Below, in pieces: positions 1 through 13,320 of a DNA stretch of 64,000 nt (its first letter is position 1; each line of letters opens with the position of its first letter). The stretch comes from Prostheceraeus crozeri (taxonomy: Eukaryota; Platyhelminthes; Polycladida; Euryleptidae): positions 1 through 64,000 of the forward strand of contig CAJQUW010001105.1 in assembly GCA_907163375.1 (NCBI GenBank). The letters run 5' to 3'. Below the pieces are notes generated by a model. It was not told where the DNA came from. It saw nothing but the letters and a program-made list of their open reading frames with translations, and searched no databases. The position numbers and the translations under genes were made by a program.

Positions 1-3000
1 AATTCAGTCCCCACCCTACTCCATGGGTGGCACTAGCAACGGCCACAGCAAGCTCTCAAAGTAGACCTAATTTCACGGATTTTACTAAATTTGACCTTCG
101 CCTTAACTAATTTCAAGCATAGCCAAAGCGGTAAAGATCAGGTATTCCGGGCTTTTCCGTCAAAAATTCCAGACCATTTGAGAACATTTTCAACATTCCT
201 ATAATTATCCTCACAATTACTATTGCTGATCTTTCTTAATCATGTGTTCCGGAATGTTTCAGGTGTACTTTAGTGAAGGAATCGTCCATCACATTAACAT
301 GAGTCCTTCTTACTTTTCACTTCAAGGCATACCCATCTTGGCATTTATTGTTTGTGTATAAAATGTTTGTCCAATATTTTTTTGACCATATACGTGTGTG
401 ACTTATAAATGACAAAACAATGTTAACGATGTTTCTTCTCATAATGATAGCCTATCAGCTCATGGATAAACAAGTCGATAATATCTCTAAATCATTGTAC
501 GCATTGTCATGGCTTAAACCATGATATCAATGCACAATTGGGTTAGTACATATAAATGTTGAGATAAGATTGAGTGTGTTACCCATAATAAAATCTTAAT
601 AAGCTAAAATCAGCAGTTGAGCGTCATAAACACCAAATGCTGTCTATGGTCATGATACGGTTGAGTTCATCCAAAGGCAGCTGGCAGAAAGCTATTGGAA
701 TCGAGATTTCTAACCTAATTGCTATCGCTTGAGAAAATATAAAGCTAGCCGAATTTCCTTCGAACGAAGCACAAAATTTAAATTAAAAAATTTGAATATC
801 GGCGTACCTGCATCTTCTGTTATCAAAGTTAAATTATAAATGGAGTAATCCGAGAATTAATACTTAGCGTCGCACGCGCGTGCGTGCATTCTATCTCCGG
901 TCTTTGATTAACTTTTCAGATTCATATAGGCCTACCTAGATATCACCTCTACTCTACCATGTAGCTGAACCATTTTTACGGTGCATGTCTTTTCCCTTAC
1001 ACCGTATATCGCATTATGTTTTGACATATGCCCATAGGCTAAAAAGCGTGGATTTCCTAAACCTCACTCTTCAAAGGTAGTGAATAACGCTTGTCTTTAG
1101 CATTCCTGCAATTTCCATGTACGCAAGGCATATATAGTACTCATTGCATTTCATTTAATTCGCGGTGAATCGAACCTGCTTTTTGTCAACGCAGCTAGCT
1201 TTTTTTTGTACCGAATATATATTTTGGATAGTTCTACAAATATCGAAAACGGAAAAGAGTTCGATCTGCATAGTCTCACACCATGGTTAATTAAGCGTCC
1301 TCTCGCTTAATCGATGAAATATAAAATTTGCCTTCGATATGTAAAGAGTACGATATATTATTAATATACAAAACAAAACCTGCTTTACAGATGACATTTT
1401 AGCAGCATTTAACACAGTAAGAAGCCTACTGTCAACTTTAACAAGATGCTTTTAATACCGTAGTATTTGGAAAAAAAAAATTACTTTACTATTCTTTTCC
1501 AGAGAGCCAAGAGGTCCCCTTCGTATAATACCCAAAGAAGATATTTTGCAGAACAGTTAATAATTCTGAAAACATATCAGCGTCTGTATCATCAATCGTA
1601 TTTTAATAAGTTCGAGCTGCTATTGCCGATAAACAAGTAATGATATCTGCTAGGTCTAGATTTTTCGCCTTATTCAGCTTTCATGTTTTAGGAGCCAAAT
1701 CCTTTAGTCCCTAAAACTTGATATTAGAAGCTTTTGAAAATGCATCATTTTCTAACAAACTTATGAACATTTTCACTATGAAATTATTTTACTAAACCTT
1801 CATAATAGTTCAGAAAATTGATTGTTTATATGACATGAATATCGAACAGGAAAATGGATATATTTATATCTCGTCTGAAAATTTGGCAACTCAAATATAA
1901 AAACGCTTAATGAGGGAACAATAGTTAAAACGAGACAAAACTTTATGAAACATAGCCATGATATTTAATGAATGCCCGTCGAAATTTCAATAACTTACTA
2001 ATTGCAAATCTCAAATTGACCCGGGCATGGCTGCAACTTTCAATAGGGAGTTGTGTCGATGTTGAGAGATGTGAACTAGGCCTGCTGATGATTCTTGATA
2101 TTGGAGGAAATAGCTGCTATTCAGGTCTGTTCCCGCTTTTCAACTGAGGATGCAACTCAATATTTAATTATTCTATTTACACAAACGTAGCCATTCTTGA
2201 AACAAAAAGGCCGTTACAGAAATTCTATACAAATGAATTTAGGATTTTCAGAATATTATTAATAACACTTGATGATCATGTACCATCTGGCTCAGAATGA
2301 CACCGTTTCGAAGAGGGCACTTTGGCGTTCCTATGCGTTCCACAACAAAGGCAGGTAAGAACTCCGTTCTCAAGCGTCCCCCTCCGACGAAAGCCCTGGT
2401 TTGCACAGATAAAGTGATTTCAAAATTCAAACTCCTTCGATTTCAAAATACAAATTCAAATACTAAGATTTGGTGCAAGTATTGGTGTTACCTAGTTAGG
2501 GAGTTTGTCTAGCAACTTCCAGCATTTTCTCTACACGAACAACCGGTAAAACCGGAAAATACCGATTTCCTCGAAAAATGATAAGAGTTATCATAAAATG
2601 ACGGTTCTACATGGATAATGAGTTTGTACAGTTCTACAACCGGTCAAATAGTATTCTACTAATCATATCTGAGTTTTAACACACACTTCCCCAACACGCC
2701 GGTAGATACAGGTTATTATGCAAGAATCCAGCCAGAGATATATGTGCACGTTAAGCCAGAGATGAACATGAATGCAAGGAAATATATCAAAATATTTCAT
2801 CAATTTATTCAGAGCGAATACAAGGTTGGTTGATCGTGGGCATAGCATTATTCTAGTGAAAATTACATAATTCCAGCGAAGATCATTTTCCGCTTTGGTA
2901 TGCTACAGAAAATCTATGCTTGTTTTTGATTGGTATTTGGTGATCCCATGAAATTGAATTAATTTTTAATGAGAATGAATGTTTCCCATGAGCGTATTTT

Positions 3001-3990
3001 TTTGTGCAGGACTGGTCTCAATTTTGTAATGCGCTATATCATAGGGTGTGGTTAAGTGCTGTAGGAAGTTTGGTTCTACTACCTTCTGTATTTCCAGAGT
3101 TGTTTGTACTTTATCAATTTTGTATTCTGACTTTGCTTGTTGTTTGAAACCAGCCCGAAATGGCTTAGGGCTTCAGCAATTACATTTGTAATTTACTAGT
3201 ATCGATTCTGCTGAATTATATGAAGAACAAGGTAAAAAAACACGTCATGGCATTCACTAAAAGCCTGGAACAGTCACGTTTTTTCACAACCGCAACCTAT
3301 CATCTTTAAGTCACTTTTGTTTACCTGAAATCCTTTAATACATGACATAGTGGTGGAATCTCAGCAATGCTGATGTGGACATCTACCCCAACATCAGACA
3401 GCTCATCCTGGTTGGATGCGTCTCTCCAATTCTCCAAATCTCCTCAGAATCAGAGAGACCGTTTTATGCCGTCAGACATCCGAAGGCGCATCTCTTGTGC
3501 ACCATCTCCGAGAATGATTGGTAGACTGACAATCGTGGCAAAAAACAGTGGAAGATATGAAGACGTATGAAATTTGGAAATCAAGGATATCTGTGATCAG
3601 CACAAAATATCAATGGTAGCTCCTATCCTTCGAAGTAGAAATCATTCGATGTCTTTGTCGAGTACTGAAATGGGATCAGGACAAATAAGTTGCTTACAAA
3701 GTTTAACATACTAAAATAAGCAAGTTTTGAAATCTTTGAATACCGGTATTACACAGTATTTCATGATGGTCGTTAATTACACAGAAGTGTTCAGTTTTCC
3801 AACCGAATTTTTTTACTGAGCGGCTCATGAGGGCAAATCCGAGACGGCTCGTCTGTCAATCGATGTCGCTTGAGTGATATCTGATAGGTTAGACACCATA
3901 ATCTACAAGCAACATTGTGGAAAAAAGAAAAGGATGCTTGCGGGGAATTTGAATTCAAGAATGGTTTTGCAGTTAGCGTATAATTATTTT
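1..3990. other. Unrecognised AT-rich sequence
   Basis: Only short open frames (60-70 codons) occur here, on both strands, with no motif I recognise and no sign of a splice-linked series. I see no terminal repeats or tandem arrays. It reads as intergenic or intronic single-copy DNA. TAGGCCTA-like palindromes are scattered through it and through the next 25 kb. Confidence 0.5.
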
Positions 3991-3994
3991 CAAG

Positions 3995-4770
3995 AAACTA
4001 CAGCTAGCAGTATATCTGGCAGTAGATTTTTAGAAATAATTTTTTCAATCCGGATTTTCCACATGCCTGATGAAAAATGATCTAGGAATTTGTTCATCAC
4101 ATCAGCTTTCAAAAATTCCTCTCGGATCAGGATAAAATTTTAATCAAAAAATTCACTGAGAGATTAACTGATGCTTTCATGATCATATTCACGATTTTGT
4201 TCATACCAAAAAAACGACGGATTCCTTTTCCAAGAGCCATTCGAGAATTTGTTCAACACACTTGGAGTCCCTCCCAGCCCTACAATACTCGCTACTATAG
4301 CATAAACATAAAAGAAACCAACGACATTGTCATTTTTTCACTTATTGTTACTTCCCGACGCCAAACAACACTTTTTTCGAACCAAACAACCACGAATTCC
4401 CATTATAAGAATTATTCCAGAATTTGTTCACTATATTTGGACTCCCTCACAGCCCTGCAAGCCCTAGTTACTTCTTGTTCGTAGTCAGGAAGTGTCAGTA
4501 AGCGAAAAATGACAATGTCGTCTTGCAGGGCTGCGAGGTAGTCCCAATGTGATGAACAAATTTTGGAATTGTTCTTAGAATAGGAATGCGTGGTTGTTTG
4601 GTGTGAACAAAATCGTAAATGTGATCAGGAAAGCATCAGTTAATCTCTCCGTGCATTTTTTGATTAAAATTTAAAATTTTGCTCATCCGAGAGGAACTTT
4701 TGAAAACTGATGTGATGAACAAATTATTTCTAAAAATCCACTGCCAGATCTAGTGCTAACTTCAGTGACT
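3995..4770. repeat. Foldback (inverted-repeat) element, diverged
   Basis: The left part (about 4010-4310) and the right part (about 4490-4755) are inverted copies of each other. They share in opposite orientation a block around TATCTGGCAGTAGATTTTTAG, blocks reading as a start of 'GAGAGATTAACTGATGC', and a run CAGCCCTGCAAG. A partial extra repeat lies between them (about 4330-4480). The identity of the arms is high but interrupted, so this is an old foldback MITE-like repeat. The 101-codon open frame across it is a by-product. I could not define a clean target duplication, so the superfamily is unknown. Confidence 0.55.
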
Positions 4771-5088
4771 TTTATTTTCACATTTTTGTGTCAACGTGAG
4801 GCATGATGGGAAGGTATTAAAAAAATGAAGTTTTCGAAATGCAATGAAAGTGAAGAAACAATAGACCCAATATCAGGCTTTCTTGACACTTCATTTTGAT
4901 TTTCATATTTTGATGTACTTGTGTAGGGAAGCAACTCGCACTCAATGTAGAGATGCGTCGTGACTTACACACGCACATGTACATTGTACATTGATCGCAC
5001 TTTTTTATTTTGTCGACCCCCTCCGCGCCGAAAAGCTGGATCCGCCTCTGACTAAGATGCGAGTCAATCTTTGACAACATATTTACTG

Positions 5089-6814
5089 CAGGCCTGTGAT
5101 TGCTCCTCAAATTCCTCAAAAATTTTTTCCACTCCTCAAATCCTCAAAAATTCCTCAAATATAGCTAAACTAAAAGAAATTCTTCAAATGTGACACATTT
5201 TAGACTAAATGTCGGACAATGTATTGTTTTTTAGCGAATGGTGATTATCTGTAAACTTCCAATCAAGAGGCTAAGATAGAATCATATAACATGTATCCTA
5301 CACCCTGACTGCTAAACATGAATCAATCATGATTTATACTTTGATTTTGTTTCACGTCGTTTTAATTTCTGGAAGCTACAGGGTTGCAAATGTTCAGGTT
5401 CGTCCGAACTTATTTTGTTATGCAGAGAAGTTGTCTGAAGTTATTGTCTGCCGAACTCCTTAGTGCAGCACTTTCACGTGTTTAATGCGTGAAACACTGC
5501 GATCAGTATACCGAAATTGTATATTGAACACTACAAGCAATTTTTTTCTTCAAACTTCATAATTTTGCGTAGAATTCCAACAGTAAAATGCTTATTCAAT
5601 TATTTTCATTAATTTTCTGAACCGGTTTCACCGCCTTCATTATATGTTTCTGCGACTATATGGCTGCCAAATGCATGCCTGTACTTTTTAAAGAACTTTA
5701 GGCCATCGATCCTCTATATCCATTATGTGATAACGTGTAGATATCCCATCCCACTTGGATTCAGTCTTGGATTTCAGTGCTCTTATCAACTGAAGCTTTT
5801 GTTTCACTCATTCTCTTCCATTTTATTTCCGCTGAACATGAACGCATGCGACGGGGTAAAGCGGATGGTCTCCAAATTTAGTGTCTATCTGCCTCCTGGT
5901 CACTAGCGTGCGGAGGTTGGAAGCTTATGAGGCTCTGCTATTCCATGAGTCTGTTTGCTGCTACATTTTTCAGGGTCTGACGACCGACATTTATCCTGGA
6001 TGAGTTATCCACTTATAGATCATTTTCATAATTTGCTGAACACAGCTTGGTGTGAAAGTAACGCACAGATTGTTTATCGTTGTATGCGAACTTGGATTAA
6101 TTAAGACATTCATCAAACCACATAGTACTGGGTTGGCAGATTTTCAACCTGGGTCTACTGCAAGATGTGGTTGTCAATATCTCTGCGGAACTTCATGGGA
6201 ATAGAGGTGATAATCTTTCACTCTTTGCTTAGATGAGACCAACCACTCAGCTGGCAAGCCTGTTCCTAGCAGTTTTTTGTGTCGTATGAGAGAATTCATG
6301 TTCATTTAAATGTAGATCGGAGCGATGTGATCAAAGGGCTAACAGATAAACAAGGGCCACCAAAACTTGTGCAGTATAAAGTAATATTAATGAATTAGTG
6401 TGAAATGTGGCGTATCCTTCATAATAAATAACTACCGACTTTTTTAACCACAAGCATTCCGTCAACGATTTTAAGCTTTCTATGCTTACGGGTTGCTCTC
6501 CTCCCAAATTTGTCTAAAATCCGTAAAAATTAATCGTCACTAAACCCCAGATGCATGTAGTTGAGGATATTTCCTACATCAAAAAAAATTCAGTATACAA
6601 ATCTGACAAGCATCATTGAATTGGAGACGATAGCGTGAAGCACAACGATGTCAGCAGCTTGATCTGGCATCATCTTCTTTTTCATGAAGTATGGCCCAAA
6701 ATCCCTGTTAAAATTTGGAGTTTTTCTTGCAATTATTATATTAGGCTCCGTTTACATTCCTCAAATTTTTCAAAAAAATTCCTCAATTTTTCTAATAAGC
6801 TAATCACAGGCCTG
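5089..6814. mobile_element. Non-autonomous DNA transposon with 6-bp target duplication (hAT6-like?)
   Basis: The two ends are a perfect 13-bp inverted repeat, CAGGCCTGTGATT, at 5089-5101 and its complement ending at 6814. The 6-bp direct repeat TTACTG flanks it at 5083-5088 and 6815-6820. Both subterminal regions are rich in CCTCAAA/TTTGAGG motifs, as expected of transposase-binding sites. No transposase-like frame lies inside; the 71-codon frame near the right end runs through the subterminal repeat. A CAGG start is typical of hAT elements, but hAT normally makes 8-bp duplications; a minority of hAT lineages are described with 5- or 6-bp ones. Superfamily is therefore an inference. Confidence 0.65.
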
Positions 6815-9550
6815 TTACTGTCATTTTTAGTGTTATTGAAGTCTCTTTAGCTAGGAAACAAGTTTGCTTCGAACATAATTTCTCCAGCTAATAAATTAAG
6901 GAGACGAGAAAAAGGAGAAAGTCCGAGAACATGATCAAGCAAGACGAAGCAAGAAAAAGGTGCGTGTCGATACATAGGCCTATTCTAATTCCTGATTCTT
7001 GTTACATTGAGTAATTGTTTTTGGAGCTGAAACAGGTGAGCCGTGGTAACATGGCCATCAAAAGAAAATTGCATGGGCTCTGTGTTGTAGCAGGATTTAG
7101 TGTGTTCTCGCCTGAATTATGTTAGTCATCCTGTGTCCTAGCTCTAATTGGTTGAATTCCTTTTCAGATACCTTCATGAGATCGAATAAGTTGCGAATGT
7201 CATCTCGGTCAGTCACTTGTCTCTCGGTCAATCTGGATGCTTTCACAGGGAAATGACTTCCAGCCTGCATAGCAGTCGGCTAGTTGCTCGCATTTCCTAT
7301 TTTCGGGTAAATTGGAAGTTGAGTGGGTGTTCCCGAATAGCCGGCGATGGATTATTACTATGTCCAAGATCAATTTGGTATCGAGATGAAAGCGGCAATG
7401 AAATACATGTGAGAGATGCGGCTGAACCTGGAGATTACGGGTATCTAGAAGAAGTCATTTCATGACATATCCTGGAATCTTGTGAAACATAGCATAGGCC
7501 TACTGTCCTGAAATCTATCATTTCAGTTCCCTTCCTTAAAATAGGCCCTACTACGTAATCTTCTACAGACATGATTTTTCGGGTCAAAGTATGTGGCTCC
7601 CTTGTTCCGAAAAATCATGCGATAAGTTCGCTGAGATTTTAATCGTTACTTCGAAAAATTCAGTGTGTATAACTCGGGAAAAATCAGGGAATTTTAAAAT
7701 TGGGAGCAGTAAAGATTAAATGTATCTATGACTGATGACAAAATAAACAAAATTGCCTACTGTACAACAAGAAAAAGTAGAAATTCCATGTTTTTGATAT
7801 AAGCATCACTTTTTATATCGTTTGAAGATTTGATCAATAAGTGCAAATTCGCTAGAAAAGTATGGTCATTGGTCAAGCATTTATAATTTTAATTTTGAAA
7901 CATTGTACGTCTGCTTCACTAATTTTCAGCAATTTGTATAGACAAGGAGGCCAGTTTTGCTTTTATGTGCTTTCTTAGTTTGCTGCTGCGCTTTTCTCCA
8001 AAGCTGCGACCAGATCCACTCTGATGGGTGGGGAAAGCTGCTTTGAAAATGTCCAGACGGAATGTGCGTACGCAGCCGAGGAAATCTGGATCCTTGGCAT
8101 TAGGACGGATGCTTCGTTTTCTCATCCGACCCACGCCATTGATGTGAGCTTGATCAGATTGATCGGCCAATGGGCGAGTTGCCTCTGGAGATTATTCAGC
8201 AGGTTCAGGACTCCCACGCCTTGCGCGTTCATAGATAGTAGTTGGCTGATTAGGACTCTGATGACAGTCTGAAATCTGAAATGCTACGAAACTCACGTAA
8301 ATTCATCGCGGATAAATGGATGTTCATTGTTCACAGAAGGTATTGAACTGAAGACAAGGCGATGACAAGATACCTGAATTCTAGATTTCTTGGTCATGCA
8401 GATACATCTCAGATGCACAAAGCTCTTGAGGGATTGGTCGATGGCCTGGACAATTCTAGACTCCTGCAGGTGGTAATGGATGGTCCAAATGTCGATATCG
8501 CAACTTCTGGTAAGGCATCCACCTGTCACCGCTACCTAGCACCCGCACATATGCTTCTTTTACCAACCTTTTCAATTCGCATTTTGATTAGTCTACATAG
8601 ATAAGTCTACGGTACTTAATAGCCAAAATAATTATCACCTAAAAAGTCAAATCCTACCTGCCTAACGCTTTATTGCATTTCCAAATTCTACAGATGTTCC
8701 TTCTTCATCTGTGATTTCATGCACATCGCATATAAGAGTATGGCAGTATATTTGGCATCAGGAGTTCGATTCTCCGCTCAAAGTGTTAAAGTGAGCCTGG
8801 GGGATGCTAATGCTGACCGTTCTAATATGTGCTTTTCATTGCTAATGTGTTCAAAGTAGTGAGATAATCCAACATACTCGAAACTAAAGAAACATCTCAT
8901 TGTTGAAATGCTTTTCTGTGGTTTTATCGATGTAGAAAGTGTTTGGGACTATCATAGCTTCATCCTATCATTCATCGGAAAATTTAGTTGAATTTTGATT
9001 CAAGTGGAGAACATCTTATAGCAGGATTTGGTAAGTGATGAACATTTATATCATGCGTCTTAATGAAAAGTACATTCAATGAAGGCTGAACTACGTTGCG
9101 TGACAGAAACATGCACTGATGTTTTAATAAAACTACAATTAAGACTGAACTGTGATGCGTGACAGAAAACACTTATCTAATCAATAGCCGTTGTTAAATA
9201 TTTAAGTCGATCTTGATCTCAAACAGATTTCTACGTGTATGTGCCTTTTCTTGCATAAACATATGAAGATACCGTTCATCCTTTTGCACAGGATCAACGT
9301 TTGTTTAAGTTTGGACATCGTAGAATTGCAAATTTTGCTGTCGTTTTGATATAAGTCGTAGCTGCATGATGAAGCACCAAGAAAAAATCGTAAATTGTTG
9401 AAATGATTCGTTGTGGACGTAGCATGCGCAATGTTGTTAAAGAGTCAATGTTTGAATGTATCATGTAGGCTAGCTGATTGGAATTGGTGGGCGCGTTGGT
9501 GTGAAGAAGCAAAGTTGTAAGGATCTGGATGACCAAATTTCAGAAGACAA
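6815..9550. other. No recognised gene
   Basis: Several 60-85-codon frames overlap on both strands (for example 7919-8170 minus and 8024-8272 plus), which is the pattern of chance openness. None shows a motif I recognise. A near-duplicate of about 25 bp around TGCGTGACAGAAA occurs twice between 9090 and 9170. Confidence 0.45.
7570..7619. repeat. 13-bp perfect inverted repeat (hairpin)
   Basis: CATGATTTTTCGG at 7570-7582 is followed by its exact complement at 7607-7619, leaving a 24-base loop. There is no following T-run or neighbouring gene that would make it a regulatory site. It may be the core of a small foldback repeat. Confidence 0.6.
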
Positions 9551-9870
9551 GTGATAGTCACAGATTGGGAGCTGATCATTCCAGCGAAGAGAAATCGGTT
9601 TCAGATAGTTTCACGTCTAGAAAAAGGCTGGAGATTTGCTGTTGGTATCAACTGTTTCTTTAGAGCTGCATATCAACGTCTGAAAGAAGCGGGATTTAAA
9701 TCCTACAGACTGTACGCATACCTCTCAATAGCTTTTTGAATTTTAATGAATTTATGCGGACATTTTCTAGTCCGGGAGTTAGCGTGAGGATGAATGAACA
9801 CATTTCAGGTCACACATCGGAGGATAGTCAGTTATCAACGATGAGGATCGATTTTCCTTCTCGTGTCCTT
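9551..9870 (+). pseudogene. Possible Tc1-like transposase relic
   Basis: A 62-codon frame contains RFQIVSRLEKGW followed by YQRLKEAGFKSYR, which resembles the helix-turn-helix region of Tc1 transposases (consensus like 'IVGRLEAG' and 'RRLKEAGLKSRRP'). About 44 codons downstream, near 9838, another frame reads NDEDRFSF, similar in content and spacing to the Tc1 'FSDESRF' motif. The frames differ and the rest of the catalytic core is not visible, so if real this is a heavily decayed copy. No inverted terminal repeats were found. The match is short and could be chance. Confidence 0.27.
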
Positions 9871-11518
9871 TCTTTGTCAAATTTTTGCATATAGTCATCG
9901 AAGACAGTGTTGATCATCCACGATCTTCTGTTCTTTGATGAAAAACCCTCCGTTATTGCTCTTTTTTGATGACGTGGAGAGAGTCGATTTTGGAGTTTTC
10001 GATACCAAACGGCTATCCTCTTCTACATATAATCAAAGAAAGATCTTCTGTTCGCTTTGTAAGTGACAGGCAACTTTCTGATCATAGAGAAACATCGACA
10101 TTTTTCGAATAGGCTGATATCAAAGAGCCGTCCATGTTTGCCATTACCATTATAGTCATCTGCTGTTTGCTTTGTTTTCTTCCAATGCATTTGTTGCCTT
10201 TTGATGCTAACATCGAATCTGAAAGCAATTGCGAAAGACAAAGGAGTTTCGACTTCGAAGGTGTTATAGACGTCTTGTAAATGTCATTCTTTTACAATAG
10301 TCTGTATGTCATCTTTCCACGTCGCAACAGAAGCCAATGGAGCGGATCGGCATTCTCCATTCACGGGTCGGCATTCGATGTCATGCAGTGACTTGAAGCG
10401 TTGGAATCATCCGTCGTTGTACTTGAAATTGATCACGCCGATTTTTGAAGCAAATTGATTGGTTTTCTCTCGATGGGTAGATGGGGATACTGCCTGTTAT
10501 TGGGAATGCTTCTGATCTCTTCTGTCGAAGCCATTGCAATAAGCTTGATTCCACGTAAAAACTCCGGAAAATGAATTCTTTTGAGACTGGTCCCAAAAGT
10601 CGATCTTTCAATCTGATTTTATCTGATCGACCTCTGTAGGCCATGAGTTGAATGCTTGTCGTTTCACTCCATATTTCCTTTCAACATCACTTTTCTGCAA
10701 ATCGTTCTTACAAAAATCTGGAATGATTTCTGCTTTATTACGAATATTCACCGGTGAAGATTGTAGTAGTTTCATTGCCTTGAGTAATTTAAACGTGAAA
10801 TTTATCGATTGTAATCGTTCTTTGAGTCATCAAGCAGCAACTTTCCATTGTACATTTTCCTATCATGGCTTCAATCCATAACAATGCTCAGATGTCGACA
10901 AAATGTTCACATGACAGCAAAGCCAAAGGACTCACCCTCAATATTTGAATACCACTCCACCCTCGCTCGCAGCTTCACACTTCTATCGAAGGCTCACAGA
11001 TATCAACAATGGAAACAAGTGACCCGGGAAGTAAACAGTAATAGCGGAGGAATACAAAAGATCCACTTACGATTCATTCATCAGGTGTCCTACGTATTTT
11101 AAATTTAGACCTTTGCTCTCACCCTCATTCAATCTACGTTAGCTCTTTTGAATAACACCTCTTCAACAATCACTTGAAAGCAACATCAGTTTCCTTAGTC
11201 GGTTCGGTTTAGTGAAATGTTTGTGGGTAGGGCGGATCACAATCGTTTCTACTGGTGCGTAGTTGTGTCCGCAATATGTAGTGAAGACATCGGGAATGTC
11301 ATCATTTGAGAATACGGAGCCAAAGAAATTATCTGACTTATCAACATGTTGTTCAGACTGACGATTTTTTTCAAAAAGGATTGTATTGAATTTTGGCTAT
11401 GAATTACTAGTTAAGCGATTGTCTAATTGATTGAGATAGGAAACTGTCGGGAAATGAAGCAGCCGACTAGTTAAGTACATGTATATGACAAGTTAAAAGT
11501 GGGTTGCTGAAACTTAAC
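9871..11518. other. No recognised gene
   Basis: Frames of 72-87 codons on both strands overlap one another and carry no recognised motif. No tandem or inverted structure was noticed. Confidence 0.4.
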
Positions 11519-11920
11519 AAAAAGGGAGAAATGCATATATTTATGAGCACTGTATTTGTCCCGTAGTAGACCAATGATTCAGTGTAGAGCACCACTTTTC
11601 TGATTTAGGTGCTGGTTTGTCAGCTAAATTTGACAAAAATCAGACTAGCGTTCATTCCATCTTTCGTAATTCCTGGAATAGTGATTCTAAGTTTTTGTTC
11701 TGCTTAACTACCGATGGAAGGTTCTTGCTTTCTATTTTCCTTGGAACTACCTTCATGACAGTTCCATCTTCTGTATCATTTATAACCGCCTGTTATGCAA
11801 CATTCACGGATATTTCGTCTGCCTGCATTTCGCATTTCAACCAACGATGGACCAAACTTTGTGGAGATTATAACGTGATGATGTTAATGTCTTCAGCATG
11901 CCAGTTTTTAAATCTTCAGG
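11519..11920. repeat. Diverged direct duplication, copy 1
   Basis: This block recurs at 12,643-13,320 in the same orientation. Shared stretches include the run through CAGTGTAGAGCACCACTTTT, the one through CAGCTAAATTTGACAAAAAT, and a longer block through CATGACAGTTCCATCTTC to about 11,870. Copy 1 has about 65 extra bases (about 11,675-11,740) lying between two copies of TTCCTGGAA/TTCTTGGAA-like sequence, so copy 2 probably lost them by recombination between short repeats. The 143-codon frame here is shared in part with the 72-codon frame of copy 2, but DNA identity is so high that this says nothing about coding function. Confidence 0.7.
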
Positions 11921-12642
11921 CCATGCTTCGGGCAATATCATGTCCATGCACAAAGCTTTATATATTGGAAACAGCTTCTGTCCAATATAGATCTTTACCT
12001 AGCCAAGCTCTAAAAAGTGCAAAATTTTCATCACAAGCATGTGAATGACTATTCCAATCACTAAGTTACGAGTTCTAAACATTAATTTCAGACGATTTTG
12101 TATCCTTACGCAAAGTTTCAAGTAATGGAAATAGTTTCCATCCAAGATAGCCATGTCTTCCAAGTCAAATTCCACAAATGTGAAATTTTAATCATAAATC
12201 CTGTAAATGAATAGTCATATCACTTACTTTAACGTTTTCAAAGAATCAGTTCATCATCTTAATGCTTAACCAGTTTTACGGATCTCTGCAGCAGTTCATG
12301 TAGCTGCTCACAGTCGAGTCGGCATTTGTATTCGAACTCCCATAGCACCGGAGTGGAGTCTTTCAACTCCGACACAAATACAATAACTTCCATAATTAGA
12401 GAAACACACAGCATGGATTAAATTTAAATCATTTGTACATAATGCATGAATGAAATTGAAGTTGAGATTTAAGTTAATCTAAGTTAAGGCAATTGAATTG
12501 CAAAGTATGAATGCTGCTTGAAAAAATTGCACGAATCTAAACTGAAATATGAAAGTGTCCCGCCACTGTGTCCCGCAATATTTACTCAAATATTGCTAAA
12601 CAAAAACATGTTGTGCAGCCCCTGATCTAACGAGTTAACAGT

Positions 12643-13320
12643 GGCTTACCGTAACTTCACAAAAAAAGAGAACCTGTATGTATTTATGATCACTGCAGTT
12701 GTTTCGCAGCTGGCCTATGATTCAGTGTAGAGCACCACTTTTTACTGATTTAAGTCCTGCCTTGTCAGCTAAATTTGACAAAAATCACAGTAGCGTTCAT
12801 TGTATCTTTTGTAATTCTTGGAACTACCTTCATGACAGTTCCATCTTCTGTATCATTTATAACCGCCTGTTATGCAACATTCACTGAAATTTTGTCTGAC
12901 TGTATTTCACATTTCAACCAACGATGGACTGAGCTTTGTGGAGATTGTGGAGGGCGCATTCGACTTGCCAGCTTGCTTGCCTCCTTGAAGTAATATTTCT
13001 ATGTTTGTTTGACTTCTTATGACTTCTATGTTTGTTGCACTGTAATGCTAATTCCTAGATTTTTGCTTATTTCTCTATGGCTCATCCTAGTGCTTGTGTC
13101 TAAATTTCAAATGTCTAGTTGTTGCTCTTCGAAGTAGTTTGCTTCTTGACGCCTCCATAATAAGTTTGGTAAGTAATTGGAATTGTAATATGTTTTCAAT
13201 GTGAATCTGTAAATAGGTTTGATTCCCTTGCAGATACCGCCAAATAGTAAAGTTGTTTTCGACACAAGTCGCTTTTCGTGGCACGTTTATAGATTATAAC
13301 ATGATGATATTGACGATTTC
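12643..13320. repeat. Diverged direct duplication, copy 2, with an insertion
   Basis: Same sequence as copy 1 about 1.1 kb upstream. Similarity runs to about 12,946, breaks, and resumes at about 13,291 (ATTATAACATGATGATATTG against ATTATAACGTGATGATGTTA in copy 1). The break is a 344-bp insertion described separately. Confidence 0.65.
12947..13290. mobile_element. Small MITE-like insertion in the duplicated block
   Basis: Copy 1 of the duplication gives the empty site. The insertion is flanked by AGATT (12,942-12,946 and 13,291-13,295). Its left end, starting GTGGAGGGCGCATTCGACTTG without its last base quoted in the family sense, and the complement of its right end (GTG..ACG..AAGCGACTTG) form an imperfect inverted repeat of about 20 bp. 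There is no coding capacity. Boundaries are good to a few bases; superfamily unknown. Confidence 0.5.

Noticed and set aside
871-893. CGCACGCGCGTGCG palindrome as a regulatory site
   Set aside because: A single GC-rich alternating run without a neighbouring gene; likely simple sequence.
5036-5050. CTGGATCCGCCTCTG as the end of a hAT-type MITE
   Set aside because: It resembles a common terminal sequence, but no matching opposite end or target duplication was found.
11617-12048. 143-codon frame as a possible gene
   Set aside because: It covers part of a duplicated block, shows no domain, and its partner copy keeps only half the frame.
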